Assembly: GCF_003368325.1 (NCBI RefSeq)
Contig: NZ_CP031466.1
Location: 2,666,001-2,730,000, forward strand
Direction: 5' to 3'
Origin: Paraburkholderia caffeinilytica
GTDB taxonomy: Bacteria > Pseudomonadota > Gammaproteobacteria > Burkholderiales > Burkholderiaceae
Length of the DNA: 64,000 nt
A model generated the notes under the pieces. That model did not search any database. It saw only the letters and a list, made by a program, of their open reading frames with translations, and was not told where the DNA came from. A program made the translations under genes and the position numbers. The first letter of the stretch is position 1. Every line of letters starts with the position of its first letter. This document shows positions 46,001-54,622 of this stretch, one piece after another.

Positions 46001-48484
46001 GTACGCGCGAGCAGCAAGATGCTGCGCCGGGCTTTCGAAACGGCGAACCGGATCGGAGACGTCCCGTCCGGAGCCTACACGTGCTGTCATCTCGTTTCGG
46101 ACCTGCTTTTCGCCGGTGAGCCGTTGACTGAAGCAGAACGCGAAGCCAAACAGGGCCTCGCGTTTTCAACCAACGCGGGCTTCGGTCTCGTCATCAATAA
46201 CATCACGGCGCAGATCGCGCTGATCCGGATGCTGCGTGGCTCGACACTGAAATTTGGCCGCCTTGACTGCGATGAGTTCAACGAACGGCGCACCGAGCAG
46301 CATTTGTCCAGCAATCCGGCTCTCGCGACGGCCGCATGCTGGTACTGGATACGAAAACTGCAGGGACGGTATCTCGCCGGCGACCTTGCCGAGGCCATGG
46401 CTGCTGCGTCGATGGCCCAGCAACTGCTGTGGAGTTCATCGTCGCATCTGGAAGAAAGCGAATATCACCTCTACAGCGCACTTTCCCAGGCCGGCCACTG
46501 CGACCGCGCACCCGCCGGCGAGCGACAGCAGCACCTGGACGCCATCGCCGCCCATCATCGGTGCCTCGCGGTCTGGGCAACGAACTGTCCGGAAAATTTC
46601 GGCAATCGCGCGGCGCTGGTCGGTGCCGAGATAGCGCGCCTGACGTACCGCGACGTTGACGCCATGCGCCTCTACGAAGAGGCCATCCGGTCGGCGCGCG
46701 CAAACGGCTTCGTGCAGAACGAAGCCCTCGCCAACGAACTCGCCTCCCGCTTCTATGCAGCGCGCGGTTTCGACAAGATTGCCCACGTGTATTTGCAGGA
46801 CGCCCGACGAGGCTACAAGCGTTGGGGCGCAGACGGCAAGGTGCGGCAGCTCGACGAACTGCATCCGCATCTGAGGGAGGAGGAGCGCGCACCCGGGCCA
46901 ACCAGCACGATCGGAACGCCCGTCGAACACCTGGACCTCGCTACCGTCATCAAGGTATCGCAGGCCGTTTCGGGTGAGATCGTCCAGGACAAGCTCATTG
47001 ATCTGGTCATGCGCACGGCGATTGAACAGGCGGGTGCCGAGCGAGGGTTGTTGATTCTTCCAGACGGAGGCGCACAGCGGATAGCAGCGGAAGTCACGAC
47101 AGGCAATGACGGGCCTCGCGTGCAGCTATGCGACGTGCCGGTGAGCGCGTCGGTGCTGCCTGAATCCGTGCTCCGTCATGTCTTGCGCACGACGGAAAGC
47201 GTGATTCTGGGCGATGCCGCCAGCGAGCCCACATTCGCTACGGATTCCTACATTCGTCAGCATAGGACGCGTTCCATTCTCTGCCTGCCCTTGATGAATC
47301 AGGCCAAGTTCATCGGCGCCCTTTACCTCGAGAACAATCTGGTCACTCGCGCCTTCGCGCCGGCGCGGATCGCGGTGCTGCGGCTTCTCGCCTCCCAGGC
47401 GGCGACCTCGCTCGAGAACACCCGGCTGTACCGCGATCTGGCAGAACGCGAAGCCCGGTTCCGCCGGCTCGTCGACGCCAACATCATCGGCATCATCGTG
47501 TGGAATGCGGAGGGCGACATTCTGGAGGCCAACGACGCATTTCTGCGCATGGTGAGATACGAACGCGAGGATTTTGTCTCCGGCCGCGTCCGATGGAGGG
47601 ATCTGACGCCGGCAGAGTGGCACGAAAGTACCGACCGGGTGCTGGCACAGATCGCGCAGAACGGGCGTAGTCAGCCCACCGAGAAGGAGTACATCAGGAA
47701 GGACGGCAGCCGGGTGCCCGTGATGGTCGGCAGGGCCGCGTTCGAAGCCAGTGGGAAAGAAGGTGTCGCTTTCGTGGTCGACCTGACCGAGCGCAAGGAA
47801 GCAGAACACCGCTTGCGCCAATCCTACGAGATGCTGCGGGAACTCACCTCCCATCGCGAAACGGCTCGCGAAGAAGAGCGCAAACACATTGCGCGGGAAA
47901 TGCACGACGAACTCGGACAACACCTCACCGCGCTTCGCTTCAGGGCGTCGGCATTGCGCATCCAGCTCGGCAGCGATCGCCCGGAGCTGGTCGAACAGAC
48001 CGAAGCAATGGTTTCCCTGCTGGACGAAACCATGCAGGTCGTCAGGGACGTCATCGCGTCGTTGCGCCCTGCGGTGCTGAACGCCGGCATTGCGTCTGCG
48101 CTCGAGTGGCTCGCCGCCGAGTTCAACCGCAACAGCCGCGCGGCATGTCGCCTGTATTTGCAGGACGAAAATATCGTCGTGAGCGAGGATCGCGCGATCG
48201 TGCTGTTCCGCCTCGTGCAGGAGGCGCTGACCAATGTCGCCCGCCATGCTGCGGCCAGCCAGGTCATCATTACGCTGGAACAAACGCCTGATGCCTGTCT
48301 GCTGGAAGTGTGCGACGACGGTGAAGGATTCGACGTTCTTGCGGCCAGAAAAAGATCGTTCGGACTGGCGGGCATGGAAGAGCGGGTTCTGATGCTGGGC
48401 GGTCAGATCGACGTCATCAGTTCGCCGGGAGCCGGTACCGCAATCAAGGTAAGACTTCCAGATCATCCGGCCATGCCGGCATAA
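43043..48484 (+). CDS. Giant hybrid sensor: Ser/Thr kinase-like, AAA ATPase, GAF, PAS, histidine kinase
   Basis: 1,813 residues. An N-terminal protein-kinase-like domain (about 10-275) has HKDLKPSHIL at 128-137, while the DFG motif is TGFG (147-150) and no VAIK-type Lys is evident, so it may be catalytically weak or a pseudokinase. An AAA/NACHT-like ATPase follows with Walker A GYSGIGKS (330-337) and Walker B LALFLDDLQWIDAA. A long helical repeat region runs to about 1290, then GAF (about 1296-1450), PAS (about 1472-1590), and HisKA_3 with phospho-acceptor His1621 (REMHDELGQ). The HATPase domain contains LVQEALTNVARHA. There is no membrane anchor or receiver domain. The partner would be a NarL-type response regulator, none of which is in the window. 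Confidence 0.92.
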   Translation: MNVPRGSEEDGSLQVLWKDGECAFCRVQAPDGDSVLVARAAAEYPLPATLDRLAHEFALKDQLNGTWAVRPVELVRANGRTMLVLEDKGGELLARLTGAPMEVESVLYIGVGIAAALGKVHQQGLVHKDLKPSHILVNCTDGRVRLTGFGIASRLPRERQAPEPPETIVGTLAYMAPEQTGRMNRAVDSRSDLYAFGATLYQLLTGTLPFTAADPMELMHCHIAQKPASPNTHIAAIPSALSELVMKLLAKTPGERYQTAAGVERDLRRCLADWQQRRHIDAFPLGEHDTPDRLLMSEHLYGREREIATMVAAFERVITSGTPELMLVSGYSGIGKSAVVNELHKALVRPKALFASGKFEQFKRDIPYSTLVQAFQGLVRPLLGKRDTELAMWREALLEALGPNARLMTDLIPELKLVIGEPPPVQKLEPQQAQSRFRLVFRRFIGVFARREHPLALFLDDLQWIDAATLDLVEDLLTHPDLRYLMLIGAYRNNEVDAGHPLKHTLQTVRATGARVCEIALAPLAPGHVEQLIADVLRCERERAAPLAHLVHVKTAGNPLFVTQFLYALADADLLTFNHDTARWCWELPPIHSRGYTDNVVDLMVAKLARLPAQTQHALQQLACLGNTASVAMLPRILGKSKQALRTLLRPAFDQELIEHHEHAYRFVHDRVQEAAYSLIPKTSRADTHLRIGRLLAAKTPADRRNEAIFEIVSQLNRGATLVSRQEEREQLASFNLIAGQRAKASTAYASARTYLTMGAELLKDDCWERSHELVFALQLNLAECEFLTGQLPAAEERLAMLSRRAASTVEQALVTCLQMDVYLTLDLSERAVDVCLDHLRHVGIEWLAHPQEKDAQREYERTRSQLAGRSIEALIDLPLMKDPSFLATADVLSKLLRPAWFTDANLASLTICKAISLSLEHGNCDAACFAYVMFPRIAGPRFGDYQAGFQFGQLGYELVERRGLKRYEAVTYLCFALYVVRWTKHVRASSKMLRRAFETANRIGDVPSGAYTCCHLVSDLLFAGEPLTEAEREAKQGLAFSTNAGFGLVINNITAQIALIRMLRGSTLKFGRLDCDEFNERRTEQHLSSNPALATAACWYWIRKLQGRYLAGDLAEAMAAASMAQQLLWSSSSHLEESEYHLYSALSQAGHCDRAPAGERQQHLDAIAAHHRCLAVWATNCPENFGNRAALVGAEIARLTYRDVDAMRLYEEAIRSARANGFVQNEALANELASRFYAARGFDKIAHVYLQDARRGYKRWGADGKVRQLDELHPHLREEERAPGPTSTIGTPVEHLDLATVIKVSQAVSGEIVQDKLIDLVMRTAIEQAGAERGLLILPDGGAQRIAAEVTTGNDGPRVQLCDVPVSASVLPESVLRHVLRTTESVILGDAASEPTFATDSYIRQHRTRSILCLPLMNQAKFIGALYLENNLVTRAFAPARIAVLRLLASQAATSLENTRLYRDLAEREARFRRLVDANIIGIIVWNAEGDILEANDAFLRMVRYEREDFVSGRVRWRDLTPAEWHESTDRVLAQIAQNGRSQPTEKEYIRKDGSRVPVMVGRAAFEASGKEGVAFVVDLTERKEAEHRLRQSYEMLRELTSHRETAREEERKHIAREMHDELGQHLTALRFRASALRIQLGSDRPELVEQTEAMVSLLDETMQVVRDVIASLRPAVLNAGIASALEWLAAEFNRNSRAACRLYLQDENIVVSEDRAIVLFRLVQEALTNVARHAAASQVIITLEQTPDACLLEVCDDGEGFDVLAARKRSFGLAGMEERVLMLGGQIDVISSPGAGTAIKVRLPDHPAMPA

Positions 48485-48552
48485 CCCCGTCAGCCGCGGC
48501 ACGGGCCATCCCCCTGAATGACAAAGCCGCAGATTTGATACGGTCTTATGTT

Positions 48553-49545
48553 TTACGGCTGGACTTCCGCGGCGACTTCGGCTTCAACAGCCCTGGACAA
48601 TTCGGAGGGGCCCGAATTGTGGGCAATCAACGACACCTGATCTTCTGCAAGCCGTCCCGGCAAAGCGGCCTTCACGAACTCGAACCAGGCCTGGACCTTG
48701 GGCTCGCCATAATCGGCAGAAGGACGCAACACGTACACGTTTCGGGCTGCTAGCCGATACTGGGGCAAAACCCGAACCAGCACACCGCTGCGCAATGCCG
48801 GCAGCGCCCGCGATAGAGACAGCTGACCGATGCCGCCCCCCTCCTGTATGACGTTGGCCAGTACGTCGGTCGTATCAGTCAATACCCGCGCCTCGTCGCA
48901 GCAGAACACTTCGGGTCCGGCAAGCCCTTCGAACAACCATTGCTCGGCGGCGGCGTCCATATGTTTGACTTTCAGGCACCGGTGACTGCGAAGTTCGCCG
49001 ATTGTTTCAGGGACACCATGGCTTGCCAGATAAACCGGTGATGCGCACAGTACGGTACTGGTTGCGCCGACGCGCTCAAACACCATGCGCTCGATTTGCG
49101 CGATGGGATTGCAGAGCAGTATCGTGTCGTGAATATTCAAAGCTGCATCCAGACTTCCGCTCAGCAGCGATGTTTGGACCGTTACCTCAGGATAACGCGC
49201 TTGATAGCCGTGAATGAGCCACGCGAGATGGTGAGCATCGAACGTCGGGTCCACACCGATTCGCAACGTACCAACCGGCTTGGCGCACAGACCGGCCGCC
49301 TCGGCTTCCGCCAGTTCCAACCGGTCGAGGATGAACTTGCAGTGCGCAAGGTATCGATCGCCTGCCGCGGTCAATGCCACGCTGCGGGTTGTGCGGCGTA
49401 ACAAGCGCAACCCCAGGTGTGTCTCCAGCTCCGCGATGGCGCGCGATACCTGTGGCGTCCCAACTCGCATCTGTCGCGCTGCTGCGGTAAAGCCGTTTGC
49501 ATTTGCGACGGCCACGAAGGCGCGGATACTTTGCAATATGTCCAT
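48553..49545 (-). CDS. LysR-family transcriptional regulator
   Basis: 330 residues. The helix-turn-helix is DILQSIRAFVAVANANGFTA and ARQMRVGTPQVSRAIAELET, followed by the substrate-binding fold (GTLRIGVDPTFDAHHLAWLI). It converges with the giant sensor gene (68-base gap) and is divergent from the porin gene across a 750-base AT-rich region. Its target is unclear; the porin gene or an unlinked operon are possibilities. The C-terminal tail (VEAEVAAEVQP) is slightly longer than usual. Confidence 0.92.
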   Translation of the reverse strand: MDILQSIRAFVAVANANGFTAAARQMRVGTPQVSRAIAELETHLGLRLLRRTTRSVALTAAGDRYLAHCKFILDRLELAEAEAAGLCAKPVGTLRIGVDPTFDAHHLAWLIHGYQARYPEVTVQTSLLSGSLDAALNIHDTILLCNPIAQIERMVFERVGATSTVLCASPVYLASHGVPETIGELRSHRCLKVKHMDAAAEQWLFEGLAGPEVFCCDEARVLTDTTDVLANVIQEGGGIGQLSLSRALPALRSGVLVRVLPQYRLAARNVYVLRPSADYGEPKVQAWFEFVKAALPGRLAEDQVSLIAHNSGPSELSRAVEAEVAAEVQP

Positions 49546-50295
49546 TCACATTCTTCTGCAATTCAGGTAAGCCCCGACCACTTGTCCGATCGACCGCACA
49601 GCAGGTAGTAGGCGAGTATGCAGACCCCGCTCGGCATGAGTCTTTCCCATGCCTGGAGGATGCGAGAAAATCCTGTGACTATTCACTTCCTGGCTGTGCG
49701 AGAAGGTATGAATTGAAGCGAGGTGGCCACTCGCCTTTCCAGCAGCGAACCCTGCGAGTCTCTGCGTTCTCACTCCTTCTCACATGGGTGCCCAAGTTTG
49801 ACAGAACAAAAACACCTCTCACCATTTTGCACGGTGTGATTCTCACCTTCTCGTCCACTTGATCCAAGCAAGTTCAGAATGATTTTTTTGTAGGAATACC
49901 CTGACCAGTGACAATCCATACACCTACATAGTCGATCTTATGTATTGATGTTTTCTTTTAAGCGTCACTAAGTATTCCAATGTAAATCTATCAGCGTCCC
50001 TTCGTGGAAGAGACTTTGTGAATCGGGTGATACCCTCTGCTTCCGCTCCTTCTGATCGTTTCCCTGTGCATATTCCCGATGATTCGTAGGAATTATCCGA
50101 CTGATCGTAGGAAAATCCTTCGCATCAAAACTGAGAGAGATAAGTAAGGTACGTTGCATAGCTTATTTGCGAGCCGGAATGGTGCAGATAGTTTCCATTC
50201 CTAATCGACGGTTGTTTTTTGCCAACACTTTTTTGTAAGAATTTCGTTGACCGCTATTCTGCACCCCGCACTTCAACCAAAACTCAAGGACGCAG
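49546..50295. promoter_or_regulatory. Long AT-rich regulatory region upstream of porin gene
   Basis: About 750 bases without a convincing gene, visibly more AT-rich than the surroundings. It contains several GTAGGAA-like boxes: TTTTTTTGTAGGAATACC at about 49883-49900, GTAGGAATTATCC near 50086, GTAGGAAAATCC near 50108, and TTTTTTGTAAGAATTTCG just before the porin gene near 50229. Two of these are followed by CTGACC or TTGACC. Such length and repetition suggest a heavily regulated porin promoter or an untranslated leader. A small minus frame at 49968-50159 is not supported. Confidence 0.5.
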
Positions 50296-51426
50296 ATGAA
50301 GACGACCACACTGGCAACTCTTTCGCTGGCCATGCTCGGCGCAACCGGCGTAGCTCACGCACAAAACAGCGTCACGCTGTACGGTATCGTCGATACGGGC
50401 TTGACGTACGTTTCCAACGACGGCGGCAGCAAGTCGATCAGCATGTCGTCGGGCAACGAGTCCGGCAACCGTTGGGGCTTGAAAGGCTCTGAAGATCTCG
50501 GCGGCGGCATCAAGACAGTCTTCCAGTTGGAAAACGGCTTCAACTCGACGAACGGCAAGCTCGGCCAGGGTAGCCGCATGTTCGGTCGCCAGGCGTTCGT
50601 CGGCCTGAGCAGCGACGCGTTGGGTACGCTCACGGCCGGTCGTCAATACGATCCGCTGGTTGACCTGGTTCAGCCGGTGCAGGGCGATGGCTTCCTCGGT
50701 GGCGTGTTCATCTCGCCGGGCGACATCGACAACGCCGACAACAGCGCGCGCGTGAATAACTCGATCAAGTACACGTCGCCGTCCTGGTCGGGCTTCCAGT
50801 TCGAAACCATGTACTCGCTGGGCGGGGTGGCCGGCGCGATGGGCTCGGGTCAAAGCTATGCCGCTGCAGCCGCGTATAGCAACGGTCCGGTCAACCTGGC
50901 AGCGGGCTACTACCACCTGAGCAACGGCAGCGGCGCGAACCGCGGCACGACGACGTGGGATTCGCTGTTCAATACATCGGTCAACGCCGCGTATTCCACT
51001 GCAGCGTCGATCAACAATGCACGTATCGGCGGCAACTACGTATTCGGCACGGTGACCGTGGGCGGCTACTACAGCTACGCCGAATACACCGCGGACGGCA
51101 GCTCGAAGTTCAAGCAGGCTGAAAAGTACAACACGGGTTCGGTGTACGCCGTGTGGCAGGTCTCGGCACCGCTGCAGACAGAAATTGGCTACGTGTACCT
51201 GAAGTCGAGCGGCAGTTCGTCGGCAAAGTACAACCAGTTCGCGGTCGCGGCGGACTACTCGATCAGCAAGCGTACGGATGTCTACGCATGGGCTGGCTAC
51301 ACGACTGCATCGGGCACGCAAGACTCGTCGGGCACGGCTGCTGTCGCGGTCATCGGTTCGGCGACCGGCGATTCGGGCTCCAACAAGCAGGCTACCGTGA
51401 CAGTGGGTATTCGCCACAAGTTCTGA
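50296..51426 (+). CDS. Gram-negative outer-membrane porin
   Basis: 376 residues of the Burkholderia/Bordetella general porin family. The signal peptide is residues 1-22 (ending GVAHA), then QNSVTLYGIVDTGLTYVSND, the family's standard first strand. Strands are rich in Gly, Ser, Tyr and Asn, and the C-terminus ends in Phe (VGIRHKF), the outer-membrane assembly signal. AAGGA precedes the ATG. It should form trimeric 16-stranded channels for small solutes, possibly those taken up by the adjacent systems. A stem-loop terminator with a T-run lies 80 bases after the stop. Confidence 0.96.
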   Translation: MKTTTLATLSLAMLGATGVAHAQNSVTLYGIVDTGLTYVSNDGGSKSISMSSGNESGNRWGLKGSEDLGGGIKTVFQLENGFNSTNGKLGQGSRMFGRQAFVGLSSDALGTLTAGRQYDPLVDLVQPVQGDGFLGGVFISPGDIDNADNSARVNNSIKYTSPSWSGFQFETMYSLGGVAGAMGSGQSYAAAAAYSNGPVNLAAGYYHLSNGSGANRGTTTWDSLFNTSVNAAYSTAASINNARIGGNYVFGTVTVGGYYSYAEYTADGSSKFKQAEKYNTGSVYAVWQVSAPLQTEIGYVYLKSSGSSSAKYNQFAVAADYSISKRTDVYAWAGYTTASGTQDSSGTAAVAVIGSATGDSGSNKQATVTVGIRHKF

Positions 51427-51505
51427 TTGAGTCCGGCTTAGCGAAGAGCCCGCGTTGCTGAACGGCTCTCGCAAAGCCGGATGATTCGCAGAGCCAAGGT
51501 TGACT

Positions 51506-51542
51506 GGGCTGAGTTCTGTATTGCACAGGGCTCAGCCTTTTA
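51506..51542 (+). terminator. Rho-independent terminator after porin gene
   Basis: GGCTGAG and CTCAGCC form a perfect 7-bp stem around a 17-base loop, followed by TTTT. The position just after the porin gene and before the convergent GntR gene fits a terminator. Confidence 0.7.
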
Positions 51543-51576
51543 GCTTGGACTCGCGTTTTCCATGCGCAAGCGGGGA

Positions 51577-52326
51577 TTACCCCGTTATCGCCTGGATAAC
51601 GTCGTCCTGAAGTCCGCGAATGTGGCTGATCATCGCGTTGCGCGCTTCCACTTTGTCACGCGACTTGAGCGCGGCGAGGATCGCCAGGTGTTCGACGTGA
51701 TTCTCCTGCTGGCGGTGAAGATGGCTCGTCACGCGAAAGAGCCGCGCGTTCAGCCGCATCATCGTGATCATCTGCACGAGAACGGCATTGCCCGACGCCT
51801 CCGCAATCGTCCTGTGCAGCAGATCATCCAGTTCACGATGTTCGACTTCGGTATGCTTGCCGACCTCGAGCGCATGAACCTTCTCTTCCAGCGCCTCGAT
51901 CGCCGCGGGCGTGAGCCGCTGAATGCCGAGGTCGATCGCCTGTGCTTCGAGTACTTCACGAACCCGCATGCTTTCGAAAAACTCGCGGGTAGACACCGTG
52001 CGCACCGCGAAACTGCGCGCGTCGGCGCGCACCAGCAGGCCTTCGCCGGTCAGCCGGATCAGCGCTTCGCGAACGGGTGTGCGCGACATGTCCAGTTGGT
52101 CGGCAACACGCAGCTCATTGAGTAGCGCGCCCGCCTCCAGCTCACGATCCAGGATCATCTCGCGCAAGCGCCGGTAGGCGCGCTCGCCAAGGCTGGCGAC
52201 ACGCGTTTCGGAAAGCGTTTCCTCTGTCTGTACGGGCGATGCATCCGGCTGCGGCAGCTTGCCTGTCGATTTCCTCGTCGCCTTCTTCACGCCGGTGACG
52301 GCTGCCTTGGTGTCTGTCTTTTTCAT
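51577..52326 (-). CDS. GntR-family (FCD type) transcriptional regulator
   Basis: 249 residues. A disordered Lys/Ala-rich leader (about 1-40) precedes the winged helix-turn-helix (AYRRLREMILDRELEAGALL, RVADQLDMSRTPVREALIRL). The FCD domain follows with possible metal ligands Asp (ELDDLLHRTIAEASGN) and His (SHLHRQQENHVEHLAILAAL). It is the last gene of the minus-strand module C set and is probably its regulator. A perfect ATTTGTATACAAAT palindrome, the usual shape for this subfamily, lies in the divergent promoter at 56443. The effector is unknown. Confidence 0.9.
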   Translation of the reverse strand: MKKTDTKAAVTGVKKATRKSTGKLPQPDASPVQTEETLSETRVASLGERAYRRLREMILDRELEAGALLNELRVADQLDMSRTPVREALIRLTGEGLLVRADARSFAVRTVSTREFFESMRVREVLEAQAIDLGIQRLTPAAIEALEEKVHALEVGKHTEVEHRELDDLLHRTIAEASGNAVLVQMITMMRLNARLFRVTSHLHRQQENHVEHLAILAALKSRDKVEARNAMISHIRGLQDDVIQAITG

Positions 52327-52362
52327 GATTGCGCGTAGTGCCTGTGTTCGCCGGACCCGCCG

Positions 52363-53814
52363 TCAGACGGTGGATACCCCGGCTTTGACCCGCGATGTTA
52401 CAACGTCGGGGCGCTCGCATCGCAGAAACCGTCCATGACCGGCCTGCCCGCGAAACTGCCCGTCAAGCCAGACGGTCACGCCTCGACTCAGCGTCCTCGC
52501 CGGCCATGCACGCACTTCGCGCCCCTCGTAGGGCGTGTAGTCGGCCGCATGGTGAAGCTCCTCGTTGCGGATCGTACGTTCAATCCCCGTATCCCATATC
52601 ACCAGATCGGCGTCGCTGCCGACCGCGATCGCGCCCTTGCGCGGATACAGTCCGTACAGTTTCGCCGCGTTCGTCGACGTGAGCTGCACGAAGCGGTTGA
52701 TGTCGATCCGGCCTGCCAGCACCGCCTCCGAGAACAGCAACGGCAGCCGTGTCTCGAGGCCCGGAATGCCGTTGGGCACCTGATGGAATCCGCCACCGGC
52801 ACCATGCAGCATCTTGCCGTGCGGATCGTCGTAGTTGAAGGGCGCGTGGTCCGACGACACGATCGTGAACATGCCGTTCTGCAATCCGGTCCATACCGCC
52901 TGCTGATTCGCCTTGTCGCGCGGCGGCGGGCTGCAGATGCACTTCGCGCCGGCGAAGCCTTCGAGCGCGAGGTCTTCTTCGCTAAGGAAAAGATACTGCG
53001 GGCAGGTTTCCGCGAAGATGGGCAGACCCCGGCCGCGCGCCCAGTGAATCTGCTCGATCGCCTCCCGTCCGGAGACGTGGACGATCAGAATCGGCGCCTC
53101 CGTCACCTCGGACAACGCAATCGCCCGATGAGTCGCTTCCCGCTCGACCAGCATCGGCCGCGAATCGCCGTGATACTTCGGCGCGGTGAGGCCGGCCGCG
53201 AGCAGCCGTTCGGTCAACCAGCCAATGCAGTCGCTGTTCTCCGCATGGATCATCGTCATCGCACCATGAATGCGCGCGCAGGCGAGCACATCGATGATCT
53301 GGCGGTCGTCGAGCTTCATGTCGTCGTAGGTCATATAGACCTTGATCGACGTATAACCGTCCGCGATCAGTGCCGGCAGTTCGTCCTTCAGCACAGCCTC
53401 TGACGGGTCCGACACAATCAGGTGGAACGCATAGTCGATCGATGCCTTGCCCTCGGCCCGGGTGTGATAGTCCTCGACCGCCGCGCGCACGCTGCGCCCC
53501 TTGAACTGCAACGCAAACGGGATGACCGTCGTGGTGCCGCCGCAGGCTGCCGAGCGCGTGCCGGTCAGAAAATCGTCCGCCATCTTCGAGCCGTCGGACG
53601 TGGGCTGGTCGAGATGGACGTGTGCATCCACGCCGCCCGGCGTGACGAAGCGGCCCTCGGCATCGATCGTCTCGCGGCCGTCGGGCAAATCGCGGCCGAT
53701 CGCAACGATGACGCCATCGCGAATGCCGATATCGGCGGTATAGAGATCGGCGGCCGTGGCGATGCGCGCGTTGCGGATCACCGTGTCGAAGCTGGGCTGG
53801 TACATAGCGGTCAC
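52363..53814 (-). CDS. Dihydropyrimidinase/hydantoinase-like amidohydrolase
   Basis: About 483 residues. Metal ligands are visible: VDAHVHLDQP (HxH), SIKVYMTYDD with the carboxylated Lys, ILIVHVSG (His) and IVSSDHAPFNYDDPHGK (Asp). The arrangement is that of cyclic-amidase enzymes acting on dihydropyrimidines or hydantoins. The GTG at 53814 has GGAG eight bases upstream and is preferred to the ATG three codons later; the ORF extends upstream through the permease end without homology. It lies next to an amino-acid ABC permease gene. It would open a cyclic ureide or imide to an N-carbamoyl amino acid. No carbamoylase gene is near, so the physiological substrate is uncertain. Confidence 0.88.
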   Translation of the reverse strand: MTAMYQPSFDTVIRNARIATAADLYTADIGIRDGVIVAIGRDLPDGRETIDAEGRFVTPGGVDAHVHLDQPTSDGSKMADDFLTGTRSAACGGTTTVIPFALQFKGRSVRAAVEDYHTRAEGKASIDYAFHLIVSDPSEAVLKDELPALIADGYTSIKVYMTYDDMKLDDRQIIDVLACARIHGAMTMIHAENSDCIGWLTERLLAAGLTAPKYHGDSRPMLVEREATHRAIALSEVTEAPILIVHVSGREAIEQIHWARGRGLPIFAETCPQYLFLSEEDLALEGFAGAKCICSPPPRDKANQQAVWTGLQNGMFTIVSSDHAPFNYDDPHGKMLHGAGGGFHQVPNGIPGLETRLPLLFSEAVLAGRIDINRFVQLTSTNAAKLYGLYPRKGAIAVGSDADLVIWDTGIERTIRNEELHHAADYTPYEGREVRAWPARTLSRGVTVWLDGQFRGQAGHGRFLRCERPDVVTSRVKAGVSTV

Positions 53815-53830
53815 GCGTGTTTCTCCGTAA

Positions 53831-54580
53831 TCAATGCGAGCGGGCTGCCACGCGTGGCGTGCGGCGCGCCGAGAGCCACGCGCGCCAGCCGCTCCGGCCT
53901 GTGTCGTGCGCGGCATAGCCCCGCCCGTAATAGGCTTCGATCTTGCGCTGGAAGAAGCTCCAGATCGTCGTCATCAGCAAGTAGTAAAGCGCGGCCACGA
54001 TAAACAGCTCGAGCACCATGAAGCGCTCCTGGATGAGTTCCTGCGTGCGCCTGAGCAGTTCCTCCACCGAGATCACCGACGTGATCGAGGTCGTCTTGAG
54101 CAGGCTGTTCACGCTATTGCCAAGCGACGGCACGATAAGCCGCATGGCTTGCGGGAAGACGATCTGGCGCATGGTTTGCGCACCCGTCAAACCGAGCGCC
54201 TTCGCGGCGCTGGTCTGCCCGCGCGGCACCGCGGTAATGCCCCCCCGGATAATCTCGGCAAGGTATGCCGCCTCGTTGAGGATCAAGCCGATGAGCGCCG
54301 CCTCGATCACGGAGAAGCGCAGCCCGACCTGCGGCAGCCCCGTGTACAAAATGATCAGTTGCACCAGCAGCGGCGTCCCACGAAAAATCCATACGTAGAA
54401 CGCCGCCGGTGCTGACAGCCACTGCTTTCCGGACAGCCGCGCGAACGCGATAAGCGAACCGAGAACAAGGCCGCCCGCGATCGCCACGAGCGTCAGCCAG
54501 ATGGTCTGAAACGCGCCGCCGATCAAGTACGGGCTGATCAGATACGAGGCGAAACCGTCCCAGCTCCATCCTTTGTTCAT
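53831..54580 (-). CDS. Polar amino acid ABC transporter permease (HisM/GltK type)
   Basis: 249 residues with about five membrane helices and the family blocks FYVWIFRGTPLLVQLIILYT, EAAYLAEIIRGGITAVPRGQ and AKALGLTGAQTMRQIVFPQA, the EAA loop contacting the ATPase. Its end lies close to the hydantoinase start, and the binding-protein gene precedes it by about 40 bases. No ATP-binding protein gene of this type is in the module, so the ATPase must come from another system. It is probably a homodimeric permease. Confidence 0.92.
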   Translation of the reverse strand: MNKGWSWDGFASYLISPYLIGGAFQTIWLTLVAIAGGLVLGSLIAFARLSGKQWLSAPAAFYVWIFRGTPLLVQLIILYTGLPQVGLRFSVIEAALIGLILNEAAYLAEIIRGGITAVPRGQTSAAKALGLTGAQTMRQIVFPQAMRLIVPSLGNSVNSLLKTTSITSVISVEELLRRTQELIQERFMVLELFIVAALYYLLMTTIWSFFQRKIEAYYGRGYAAHDTGRSGWRAWLSARRTPRVAARSH

Positions 54581-54622
54581 TGCTCGACTCCCGGCGATGT
54601 AATCAACGTGTTCGTGCGGCGA

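Noticed and set aside
47126..48502. 458-codon minus frame antisense to the end of the giant sensor
   Set aside because: It overlaps the conserved GAF, PAS and histidine kinase domains and matches no family.
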